From Methanobacteriota archaeon (GTDB lineage Archaea; Hydrothermarchaeota; Hydrothermarchaeia; Hydrothermarchaeales; JAADFM01), in assembly GCA_013152845.1 (NCBI GenBank), contig JAADFM010000012.1, positions 1 through 11,709 on the forward strand: 11,709 bases of DNA. Direction: 5' to 3'. Position numbers and translations under genes: made by a program. Positions 5,905 to 11,709 of this stretch are shown here, piece by piece. The first letter of the stretch is position 1. Every line of letters begins with the position of its first letter. The notes under the pieces were generated by a model, which was not told where the DNA came from, did not search any database, and saw nothing but the letters and a program-made list of their open reading frames with translations.

Positions 5905-6829
5905 GGGCTATCGCCTCCTCTATCTTCTTCACCAGGAGTTCGATGGAGTTCCTCAGGTTCCTGCCGGTGTAGATGTCCGCACCGAAGGAATCCAGGTCCA
6001 CCCGGGCATTCACGTAGCTCCAGTTGCCCCGCCTCACCACCCTGAAGAGGTCCGTATCACCGACGTCCCCCCGCACCGGGAGGGTTATGGTGACCCTGCC
6101 CACCCTGCCCCGGGGGTCCTTTTCCAGGTACAGCTTCACGTCGCGGTCACCGACCCGGCCGAAGAAGAAATCGGTGCTCTTCTCGAATCCTGCCTGCCTG
6201 AAGCTCTCGATGATGCCGGGGGCTATATCGCTGGTCAGACACCCGCACATGGCGGTGCAGCCCTTCTCTATATCGCGGACCCTCTCGGCAAGGACCCGGC
6301 AGGCCTCCATGGGCAGGCCCACCGCCATCTCAGCGTCCTTGAAATCCGCCAGGACCCTTGCACCCTGGCAGAAGAGGGACGCCGATGGAGCCCCCTCCAG
6401 GAGGACCCTGGCCACGGCCTCGCCGCACAGGCCGAAGGAACCCTCCTCGCCGAAGGAGGCGGACACCCCGCCCAGGAGGGCGCTGAGCTCCATGAGCTGC
6501 CTCGGCGTGCCTATGATGACGACCAGGTCGCTGTCCTCCTCCGGGGGGTTGCTGAGGAGGACGGAGACGGTCTTTTTCCCCACCCTGTACGGGAGCTCTA
6601 TGTACCTGGGCTCCACGTACCCCAGGACCAGCTCGGCGTTGGGACATGCGTGGTCCCCGGCACTGAGCTGGAGTCTTGCAGGGGCCAGGGCCACCTCCCT
6701 TACCGCATCGCAGAATGCCACCGGGTTTCTGGGATGGGGCGCTGAATCTCCCTCCTTTTCGAGGAACTTCACCCCCACCAGGGAGTACCTGTTGCCGAAG
6801 TAGGGCGTTATCACTGCGTTTGGGTCCAT
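5891..6829 (-). CDS. DUF169-family protein with Cys-rich C-terminal extension
   Basis: A 312-residue soluble protein, probably cytoplasmic. Residues 1-190 resemble DUF169 (COG2043): V-G-V-K near 18-21, F-C40-D-A-V-R, A-C62-P-N-A, and F-G-L-C135-G-E-A. The family is uncharacterised. Beyond this it carries C177 and a C191-T-A-M-C195-G-C197 cluster, then about 110 residues with no recognised domain. Eight cysteines suggest sulfur handling or metal binding. The start at 6827-6829 is chosen for GGTGAT five bases upstream and because homology begins there; the frame stays open to 6916 inside the preceding gene. It sits between canonical TusA and SepCysS and overlaps the latter, so a role in passing sulfur to SepCysS is possible but unproven. 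Confidence 0.75.
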   Translation of the reverse strand: MDPNAVITPYFGNRYSLVGVKFLEKEGDSAPHPRNPVAFCDAVREVALAPARLQLSAGDHACPNAELVLGYVEPRYIELPYRVGKKTVSVLLSNPPEEDSDLVVIIGTPRQLMELSALLGGVSASFGEEGSFGLCGEAVARVLLEGAPSASLFCQGARVLADFKDAEMAVGLPMEACRVLAERVRDIEKGCTAMCGCLTSDIAPGIIESFRQAGFEKSTDFFFGRVGDRDVKLYLEKDPRGRVGRVTITLPVRGDVGDTDLFRVVRRGNWSYVNARVDLDSFGADIYTGRNLRNSIELLVKKIEEAIAHEGG

Positions 6830-6834
6830 TTCAA

Positions 6835-7083
6835 TCACCCGATCCTTATCACTATCTCCCACTCCCCCGGGCCCTTCGGGACAGCCGAGAACCCGTGGCC
6901 TTCCTTCTCCGCCCACCTGGATATGGTCTCCAGGGTCGGCGGGTTGTCGGTCAAAAGGACCAGCTCGTCCCCGGTCCCCAGCTCTGCGGCCCCGCTGCGG
7001 GCCATGAGGAGGGGATGGGGGCAGCTGTAGCCCCTTGCGTCAACGGTCCGTCTGCTCATCTTGGGAACCCCCGGGAAGCTCAC
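6835..7083 (-). CDS. TusA-family sulfurtransferase, canonical CPxP
   Basis: A small sulfur-relay protein (82 residues from GTG at 7083, 74 from ATG at 7059). The TusA signature is present as D-A-R-G-Y-S-C-P-H-P-L-L, with the persulfide-carrying cysteine at residue 21 of the longer form. TusA proteins accept persulfide sulfur and hand it on to thiolation or cofactor pathways. The GTG overlaps the stop of the upstream TusA-like gene as GTGA, and GAGGGA lies a few bases before it, so GTG is preferred. The internal ATG has no clear ribosome site. The product probably works with the DUF169 protein and SepCysS just downstream, or with the carrier system upstream. Confidence 0.87.
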   Translation of the reverse strand: MSFPGVPKMSRRTVDARGYSCPHPLLMARSGAAELGTGDELVLLTDNPPTLETISRWAEKEGHGFSAVPKGPGEWEIVIRIG

Positions 7084-7334
7084 CCGTCCCTCAGGTCCGG
7101 CACCTCGATGAATAGCTCGAAGTCCACCCCGGCCCGCCTGACGTCCCTGACCCTGGCCTGTATCCTCTCCCCCTCGAGGCTGCGTGCTATGTTCTCCACC
7201 GCAGGCGGGTAGTCGAGGATGACCTTCAGGACCCCCCCGCCCTCATAGGCCAGGTCCTCCACCTTTATCTTCGTGTAGAGGAAGGTGTGGGGGCAGGTCT
7301 TGCCCCGGATATCCAGCTCCTCGGTTGCGGTCAT
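7080..7334 (-). CDS. TusA-like protein with variant CPHT motif (84 aa)
   Basis: An 84-residue TusA-fold protein. It contains D-I-R-G-K-T-C14-P-H-T-F-L-Y-T-K, in which the second proline of the TusA CPxP motif is threonine. A similar C-P-Y-T-F-x-x-T-K form is, as I recall, common in TusA-like proteins encoded beside ThiF and ThiS genes. Its ATG overlaps the end of the E1 gene's downstream frame as ATGA, with GAGGTT seven bases before it. Because of the frameshift in the E1 gene, a continuous open frame runs from the E1 start into this gene (7080-8117). That apparent E1-TusA fusion is an artefact of the frameshift. It probably receives or supplies sulfur for the carrier protein. Confidence 0.82.
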   Translation of the reverse strand: MTATEELDIRGKTCPHTFLYTKIKVEDLAYEGGGVLKVILDYPPAVENIARSLEGERIQARVRDVRRAGVDFELFIEVPDLRDG

Positions 7335-8117
7335 CTCCCAACCTCGCATACCGCATCCACCGGCCTGGGTACGAAGCCCTCCCCGCAGGCGGTGCATCCG
7401 GGGTCCCTCCTCAGTTTCACCTTGTAGAAATCGAGGGTATCGGCGTTTATGACCAGGAGCCGGTTCTTCAGGGCGGGCTGGTGGCCCGCAAGGTACCTCA
7501 GGGCCTCGGTGGCCTGGAAGGACCCCACGATACCGGTGAGGGAGCCCAGGACCCCTGCCTCCCTGCAGGTGGGGATGAGGCCCGGGGGCGGGGCTTGGGG
7601 GAAGGCGCACCTGAAGCACGCCGTCTCCCCGGGTATTATGGAGGTGACCCTGCCCTCGTACTGGAGGACCGCGCCGTGGAAGAGTGGCACCCGGTTCCGG
7701 GCGCAGGCGTCGTTTACCGCATAGCGGGCAGGGAAGTTGTCCCACCACGGCGTCGAAGCCCTCCAGGAGCTCGAAGGCGTTATCATAGGTAATCCTCTCA
7801 CTTATCCCGTCCACTTCTATCTCGGGGTTTATCTCGGACAGGCGCCTGGAGGCCGCCTCTGCCTTGGGCCTGCCCAGGTCGGCTGTGGTGTAGAGGAACT
7901 GGCGGTTGAGGTTTGAAGGCTCCACCTCATCGCAGTCGATGATGGTGATGCTGCCCACCCCTGCCAGGGTGAGGTAGGTGGACACAGGGCATCCCAGGCC
8001 CCCGCCGCCTGTCACCGCCACCCTGGCCTTTTTCAGGCGGTTCTGCTCCCTGGCCCCGAAATCCGGGAGAATCAGCTGGCGGCTGTACCTCTCGATTTCG
8101 TCTATTGTCAGTCCCAT
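7331..8117 (-). pseudogene. MoeB/ThiF/HesA-type E1 activating enzyme, frameshifted at its catalytic motif
   Basis: This enzyme class adenylates the C-terminal Gly-Gly of a MoaD/ThiS-like carrier so sulfur can be added. The first part (8117 to about 7743) starts MGLTIDEIERYSRQL and has the nucleotide loop G-G-G-G-L-G at 37-42, D62, and N-L-N-R-Q near 69-73. Homology then jumps frame: D-N-F-P-A-R-Y onward (7741-7334) has the zinc pair C-F-R-C, the catalytic-type Cys in I-P-T-C-R-E-A-G-V-L-G, and the second zinc pair C-T-A-C. The family reads V-V-D-x-x-D-N at the junction. Here GTGGTGG meets GACAAC, and eight bases placed between them would restore that motif exactly. The loss removes the magnesium-binding Asp region. 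It may be a true null, a population variant or an assembly error. It lies one base after the carrier gene. Confidence 0.85.
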
Positions 8118-8118
8118 G

Positions 8119-8388
8119 TCATCCCCCCGATACCGCCGGCAGGATGGATATGGTGTCCCCTGGACCCACCGGCGTCTCCAGCCCGTCCAGGAACCGGACG
8201 TCCTCGTTGTTTACGAAGATGTTTATGAACTCGTTTATCCTGCCGTCCTTGAGGACCCGGTCCCCGAACCCCGGGCTCTCCCTGTCGATGAAGGATATCA
8301 CCTCCCTCAGGGTACTGCCCTCGGCCCGCAGCTCGGGTTTGCCGCCGCAGTGGACCCTCAGAGGTGTCGACAGCCGCACCAGCGCCAT
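8119..8388 (-). CDS. MoaD/ThiS-like ubiquitin-fold sulfur carrier (ends Gly-Gly)
   Basis: An 89-residue beta-grasp protein starting MALVRLSTPLRVHCGG and ending I-S-I-L-P-A-V-S-G-G. The terminal Gly-Gly is the site that an E1 enzyme adenylates and that is then converted to a thiocarboxylate. Carriers of this type give sulfur to molybdopterin, thiazole, cysteine (CysO) or homocysteine synthesis; archaeal ones can also be protein modifiers (SAMPs). The start at 8386-8388 follows GGAGGTGG and lies two bases past the stop of the PLP enzyme gene. The E1 gene begins one base after its stop. The tie to a PLP enzyme upstream resembles the CysO-CysM arrangement more than a molybdopterin locus. No Mec+ (JAMM) protease gene, which would release the product in the CysO system, is visible. 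Confidence 0.9.
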   Translation of the reverse strand: MALVRLSTPLRVHCGGKPELRAEGSTLREVISFIDRESPGFGDRVLKDGRINEFINIFVNNEDVRFLDGLETPVGPGDTISILPAVSGG

Positions 8389-8390
8389 CC

Positions 8391-9635
8391 TCAGGCCACC
8401 TCCCCGGCCACCTGGCGGTGGGCATGGCCGATGGCCGCCTCGAAGGCCCCCAGGTCGGACCTTATGTAGACCGGCTCCGGCAGGGCCTGCCTGAGGACGT
8501 CCTGGGTCTTGAGGCCGCACCCGGTGATGTAGGCCACCGTCCGCTCGTCAGGGTCTATCTCACCGCGCTCGACCAGGTTCTTGAGTGTGCCTATCACAAC
8601 GCCCCCCGCGGTCTCGGTGAATATCCCCTCGGTCCTTGCCAGCAGCTTGATGCCCTCGATTATCTCCCCGTCGGTGGCAGAGCCGGCCGTGCCGCCGGTC
8701 TCCTTTAGGGCCTTGAGGGTGTACCTCCCGTCGGCCGGGTTGCCGATGGCCAGGCTCTTCTCGATGGTGTCGGGTTTCACCGGCCGGATATCGCCCCCGG
8801 AGCGCCAGGCGGTTGTGATGGGGCTGCAGCCCGCAGACTGGGCGGCGGTGAGCCTCGGCGGGCCGCCGTCGAGGATGCCGACGTCGTTGAGTTCCCTGAA
8901 CCCCTTCCAGATCTTGGTCAGGAGGGACCCGGACCCCGCCGGTACCACCACCCTGTCGGGCACCTCCCAGCCCAGCTGCTCGGCCACCTCGAAGCCCAGG
9001 GTCTTGGAGCCCTCGGCATAATAGGGCCTCAGATTGATGTTTACAAAGGCCCAGTTGCGGTAGCCGGCAATCTCGGTGCAGAGGCGGTTCACCTGGTCGT
9101 AGTTGCCGTCAACGCAGACCAGGTTTGGGCCGTAGGCAAGGGCCTGGGCGACCTTTGCCGGGTTCAGGTCCGCCGGGATGAAGATGTAACTCGTAAGCCC
9201 GGCCTTGGCGCCGTGGGCTGCCACCGCCGATGCCAGGTTCCCGGTGGAGGCGCACCCCACCGTGGAGAAGGAGAACTCCAGCGCCTTGGAGACCGCCACA
9301 GAGACCACCCTGTCCTTGAAGCTGAAGGTGGGGTTCAAAGAATCATTCTTTATATACAGTTCCTTTAGGCCCAGCGCCCTCCCCAGGTTTTCGGCCTTCC
9401 GCAGGGGGGTAAACCCGGCACCCAGGTCCACGGGCGCCCCTCTCACAGGGAGCAGGGCCTTGTAGCGCCACAGACTGGCAGGGCCGCCCTCGATGGTCTT
9501 CCGGCTCACTGCCTCCTTGATTTTCTCATAATCGTAGGCCACCTCCAGGGGCCCGAAGCATTCCTCGCAGATGCTCACCGGGGCCTCCGGATATTCTTTT
9601 CCGCAGTTCCTGCAAACAAGTCCTTTTACTGTCAT
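8391..9635 (-). CDS. thrC: Threonine synthase-like PLP enzyme
   Basis: A 414-residue fold-type II PLP enzyme. It has an N-terminal zinc ribbon (C8/C11 and C23/C26), the PLP lysine in S-F-K107-D-R, A-S-T-G-N-L-A at 129-135, and the phosphate-binding G-S-G-S at 234-238 followed by Leu-Leu. This is the layout of archaeal threonine synthase, which converts O-phosphohomoserine to threonine. The same family includes cysteate synthase of coenzyme M synthesis and is related to enzymes that put sulfur on phosphoserine or phosphohomoserine. Being the first gene of an operon with a sulfur carrier, E1, two TusA proteins and SepCysS makes a sulfur-adding role worth considering. No other threonine-pathway gene is nearby. 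The ATG follows GGTGA at five bases. Confidence 0.85.
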   Translation of the reverse strand: MTVKGLVCRNCGKEYPEAPVSICEECFGPLEVAYDYEKIKEAVSRKTIEGGPASLWRYKALLPVRGAPVDLGAGFTPLRKAENLGRALGLKELYIKNDSLNPTFSFKDRVVSVAVSKALEFSFSTVGCASTGNLASAVAAHGAKAGLTSYIFIPADLNPAKVAQALAYGPNLVCVDGNYDQVNRLCTEIAGYRNWAFVNINLRPYYAEGSKTLGFEVAEQLGWEVPDRVVVPAGSGSLLTKIWKGFRELNDVGILDGGPPRLTAAQSAGCSPITTAWRSGGDIRPVKPDTIEKSLAIGNPADGRYTLKALKETGGTAGSATDGEIIEGIKLLARTEGIFTETAGGVVIGTLKNLVERGEIDPDERTVAYITGCGLKTQDVLRQALPEPVYIRSDLGAFEAAIGHAHRQVAGEVA

Positions 9636-9665
9636 CGTGTCACCTTGAACTGCAGTGGATATTCC

Positions 9666-9682
9666 TCATATAAATATTTAAT
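9666..9682 (-). promoter_or_regulatory. TATA-box promoter of the sulfur operon
   Basis: On the minus strand, AAATATTTATATGAGG is an AT-rich TATA-type element about 35 bases before the thrC-like ATG. Transcription should begin near 9650, giving a leader of about 15 bases that contains the GGTGA ribosome site. The seven genes downstream are spaced by at most five bases or overlap, so this is probably the operon promoter. Confidence 0.55.
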
Positions 9683-9770
9683 GGTGGAAAAAATTACCTT
9701 GGATAATAATTGAGTGGAATAAGAGGCGTGATGGGTCCTCCCGGATGTCCTACCTGTTGCCATAGAGGAT

Positions 9771-9784
9771 AAGGTTTTAAATGT
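9771..9784 (+). promoter_or_regulatory. TATA-like promoter of the TumE-like gene
   Basis: AAGGTTTTAAATG has a TATA-like TTTTAAAT centred about 40 bases before the ATG at 9818. Transcription should start near 9803, just ahead of GGTGAGG, which stands five bases before the start codon. Confidence 0.4.
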
Positions 9785-9817
9785 TAATTGCCAATCAGTT
9801 GGTAAGGTGAGGAAATC

Positions 9818-10354
9818 ATGGCGGTCTCCACCGACAAATCTGGAATCACCCATCTGATTACTTTTAATGAGATGATGGAACAGAAAAGAAAGCTCGAAGA
9901 GCTGCTGGGGAAATACGGGGTGGCCTCTCCAGGGGAGATTGAGGAAAAGATAAAAAAAGGTGATGTTCCAGAGCACCCGGCTTACGAGGATTACCTATCT
10001 GCTCTTTCCTTAGAGGATAACATCTCCAAACTCAAGGACCAAATCCACAGGATGATAGATAGAGGAGATATAACCTTGCTGATTTTGAGGTTCCTTGGCT
10101 TTGCGAGGATTGCCAGGGACAAGTTTTCTGATATCGTAGCAGGAATGGAGATATTCGACGACAGGATGGTACTCGTTTTCTCTGACGGCTCCGAGATGAC
10201 CGTTATGTACCCGATTGAGACTAAGTACTCTTTCCACTGGCAACGGAAGGACGGGATTATCCGGATTGATACCGCACCCCACCATCACGGCGTTAAGACA
10301 TTCCCCAACCACATCCATTATGGTTCGGAAAAGGATGTCAGGGAGATACCATAA
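9818..10354 (+). CDS. TumE-like (DUF6516) toxin-family protein with helical N-terminal half
   Basis: A 178-residue protein. The C-terminal part (about 85-178) resembles TumE/DUF6516 proteins of toxin-antitoxin loci: a beta-rich segment with S-D-G-S, then F-H140-W-Q-R-K-D-G, R-I-D-T-A-P-H-H-H157, and F-P-N-H165-I-H167-Y-G. The N-terminal half (about 15-80) is helical and charged, with L-L-G-K-Y-G and V-P-E-H-P-A-Y-E-D-Y-L. It looks like a separate short protein fused on, perhaps the antitoxin side. No stand-alone antitoxin gene lies beside it. The target is unknown; the His cluster could be catalytic or bind metal. The start is set by GGTGAGG five bases upstream. Base composition is more AT-rich than the operon to its left, which fits an accessory gene. 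Confidence 0.65.
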   Translation: MAVSTDKSGITHLITFNEMMEQKRKLEELLGKYGVASPGEIEEKIKKGDVPEHPAYEDYLSALSLEDNISKLKDQIHRMIDRGDITLLILRFLGFARIARDKFSDIVAGMEIFDDRMVLVFSDGSEMTVMYPIETKYSFHWQRKDGIIRIDTAPHHHGVKTFPNHIHYGSEKDVREIP

Positions 10355-10384
10355 CCGACCCTGGCAATCCCCCGGAGGAGAATT

Positions 10385-10399
10385 TCAAAAGGGTTTTGA
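10385..10399 (+). terminator. Inverted repeat TCAAAA-GGG-TTTTGA after the TumE-like gene
   Basis: Six-base arms around GGG form a short hairpin about 30 bases after the stop of the TumE-like gene. A further T-run (GTTTTG) follows closely, so it may act as a terminator. The rest of the 204-base gap to the next gene has only short open stretches with no recognised product. Confidence 0.35.
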
Positions 10400-10524
10400 T
10401 GTTTTGCAGGGATTGCATCTCGAAATAGGCTTCCCGCAAGGCTCGTGGAATGGGCGGAGGGGAAGTTCGTCTAGACCTTCATATAGATGCTCATCTTCGC
10501 CATAGCATTGACGTGGTAGTAGAG

Positions 10525-10536
10525 CTTTTATATAAC
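10525..10536 (+). promoter_or_regulatory. TATA-box promoter of the GATase-HEPN gene, leaderless transcript likely
   Basis: CTTTTATATAAC is a strong archaeal TATA box centred about 29 bases before the ATG at 10559. The transcription start would then fall within a few bases of the start codon. No Shine-Dalgarno is present directly before that ATG. Confidence 0.6.
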
Positions 10537-10558
10537 TTGAAACAGAAAGGTTTTCTCC

Positions 10559-11599
10559 ATGTCCCAAATTGGACTTGTGGGTGGTATGGGAGTTCTTGAA
10601 GAAACTTATCTCCAAAAATTAAAGCAAAATTATTATGTAATCGACAATGAAGACATTAACAATATACATGATTTAAGGACTTTTAAAGTAATTATTTTTC
10701 CGTCACGATTGGGATATTATAACAGAGAACTATTGAAAGAAATTATTGCTAATGATGATTTCAAATTCCGATTAGAGGAGTTTCTACATCATGGAGGTCG
10801 GATACTTTTTTTCCCGCCCCTAATGACTGAATCTGATTTTGATAATGTTTGGCTTGCTGATTCCGTGGTACTAAATTGGTCCCCAATCGGTAACATTACA
10901 TATCATCGTAAAAAAGGAACCAAAATCAAATTCAATGCTGAAGGAGACCATCACATAACAAAAAGTTTGAATTTACCCAATAGGCTTTCAGTAGTGGGTA
11001 GGTTTGAATATTCTGGAAAGAATAGGACTATTCCCATTATCACAACAAAACGCGATAATCGCCATGTTATATTCGAATTAAAAGTTGGTTCCGGTTCCAT
11101 TTTATTTTTTACATTGGATTTGTCCATCAAAAATGAAGTAGATACTGAGACAAATGAATTATACAAAGGATTTTTTGAAAACGTCTTGAATTGGGGCCTT
11201 TATCCCATATCGTCATCCGTCCTTTTTGGACCTTTGTGTAACCAAGTTAAAGAACATTTTGGAGAAAAAATTGCCAGGTTTTTGAGGAAGGCCGACAACA
11301 AACTACTTGAGAATAACTTTCCTGAAGCGGGAAGAGATGCCTATATCGCCTTTGATATGGCCTTGAGGCAAAAAGGTAAAAAGAATAGACTACACGATAA
11401 TATCAATGAAGTGTTTCCGGAGTCACCGGAAAAACCAGAATATAACATTTGTCATGGCATTCGAATTACGAGGAATAAAACTTTCCATGGGGGAAAATCT
11501 TCAGATGAAATCACAACAGAGGAAATCGAATATTTTATTTCTGCAATCAAATATATCTTCAAAAACTTGATTCAAGATGAAAAGTTTAGTACGAAATAG
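10559..11599 (+). CDS. Two-domain protein: ThuA/GATase-like N-terminus and HEPN-like C-terminus
   Basis: A 346-residue protein of no family I can name. Residues 1-215 look like a class I glutamine-amidotransferase/ThuA-like fold: a first strand I-G-L-V-G-G, V-I-I-F-P-S-R at 44-50, F-L-H-H-G-G-R-I-L-F-F-P at 75-86, and G-S-G-S-I-L-F-F-T-L-D near 177-187. The usual nucleophile Cys after the strand is missing (P-S-R), so this domain may bind rather than cut. Residues 235-340 are helical, with A-R-F-L-R-K-A-D and G-R-D-A-Y-I-A-F-D, and then R305-N-K-T-F-H310-G, an Rx4H motif of HEPN ribonucleases. HEPN domains are common in prokaryotic toxin and antiviral systems. The gene is far more AT-rich than its surroundings, which suggests transfer. 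A role in defence is an inference. Confidence 0.65.
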   Translation: MSQIGLVGGMGVLEETYLQKLKQNYYVIDNEDINNIHDLRTFKVIIFPSRLGYYNRELLKEIIANDDFKFRLEEFLHHGGRILFFPPLMTESDFDNVWLADSVVLNWSPIGNITYHRKKGTKIKFNAEGDHHITKSLNLPNRLSVVGRFEYSGKNRTIPIITTKRDNRHVIFELKVGSGSILFFTLDLSIKNEVDTETNELYKGFFENVLNWGLYPISSSVLFGPLCNQVKEHFGEKIARFLRKADNKLLENNFPEAGRDAYIAFDMALRQKGKKNRLHDNINEVFPESPEKPEYNICHGIRITRNKTFHGGKSSDEITTEEIEYFISAIKYIFKNLIQDEKFSTK

Positions 11600-11613
11600 C
11601 TACCCCCACTTCC

Positions 11614-11709
11614 CTATGACCCGATTTCATCAAGGACATCCCTGACCCTTTCCGTCAGTGCTTCAAGGTCCTCCCGGACCCCCATCGTTCCCTGAATGCC
11701 TGGAGGGCT
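11614..11709 (-). CDS. 3' end of an unidentified protein (partial)
   Basis: The minus-strand frame enters at the window edge and ends M-G-V-R-E-D-L-E-A-L-T-E-R-V-R-D-V-L-D-E-I-G-S with TAG at 11614-11616. The tail is helical and charged, and its GC-rich codon use matches the operons to the left rather than the neighbouring AT-rich gene. Only 31 residues are visible, so neither family nor true start can be given. It might even be a short complete ORF from the internal ATG. It is convergent with the GATase-HEPN gene, with 14 bases between stops. Confidence 0.45.
   Translation of the reverse strand, partial: SPPGIQGTMGVREDLEALTERVRDVLDEIGS

Noticed and set aside
5588..6745. Long plus-strand open frame (385 codons) opposite the DUF169 and SepCysS genes.
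   Set aside because: It is a GC-rich antisense shadow: Pro/Arg/His-rich, no motif, no ribosome site, and it lies across two well-supported genes.
7080..8117. Continuous 345-codon frame suggesting an E1-TusA fusion protein.
   Set aside because: The middle part (about residues 126-255) has no E1 homology, while the correct E1 sequence is in another frame. The fusion comes from the frameshift, and the TusA-like gene has its own ATG and ribosome site.
10450..10599. 49-codon plus-strand ORF (MGGGEVRLDLHIDAHLRHS...) before the GATase-HEPN gene.
   Set aside because: It has no ribosome site, contains the TATA box of the next gene and overlaps that gene's start. It might be a fragment of a decayed gene, but I cannot support it.

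Overview
The window looks archaeal, most likely a GC-rich, strictly anaerobic euryarchaeote. The evidence is a Sep-tRNA:Cys-tRNA synthase gene (otherwise known from methanogens, Archaeoglobus and relatives), an oxygen-sensitive class III ribonucleotide reductase, TATA-type promoters 25-30 bp before start sites, apparent leaderless genes, and Shine-Dalgarno sequences of the GGAGGTGAT type. The exact lineage cannot be told from this sequence.

Positions 1-3612 (minus strand) hold a tightly packed anaerobic ribonucleotide reductase operon. In order of transcription: nrdD catalytic subunit; a 41-residue acidic helical protein; a separate 58-residue protein carrying the glycyl-radical domain that is normally the C-terminus of NrdD; an 87-residue CxxC redoxin; the radical-SAM activase NrdG; and three mini-proteins of about 30-46 residues with related cysteine patterns, the last cut by the window edge. 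The NrdD zinc ribbon is split between two polypeptides, one Cys pair on each. A TATA box and a perfect 15-bp inverted repeat precede the operon.

Positions 3910-4581 (plus strand) hold a rhomboid intramembrane protease that appears to be leaderless.

Positions 4696-9635 (minus strand) hold a second compact operon devoted to sulfur transfer. In order of transcription: a threonine-synthase-like PLP enzyme; a MoaD/ThiS-like sulfur carrier ending in Gly-Gly; a MoeB/ThiF-type E1 activating enzyme broken by a frameshift that fits an 8-nt deletion at its catalytic V-V-D-x-x-D-N motif; a variant TusA (CPHT); a canonical TusA (CPHP); a Cys-rich DUF169 protein; and SepCysS, which makes Cys-tRNA from phosphoseryl-tRNA. 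Their grouping suggests that activated sulfur is relayed to a phosphoserine- or phosphohomoserine-type substrate and to SepCysS. That is an inference.

Positions 9818-11599 (plus strand) look accessory: a protein whose C-terminal half resembles TumE (DUF6516) toxins behind a helical N-terminal half, then a strikingly AT-rich gene joining a ThuA/GATase-like domain to a C-terminal HEPN-like domain with an Rx4H motif. GC-rich sequence returns at 11614-11709 with the 3' end of a minus-strand gene. The most notable points are the split NrdD, the three Cys-rich mini-proteins, the sulfur operon with its broken E1, and the GATase-HEPN protein.
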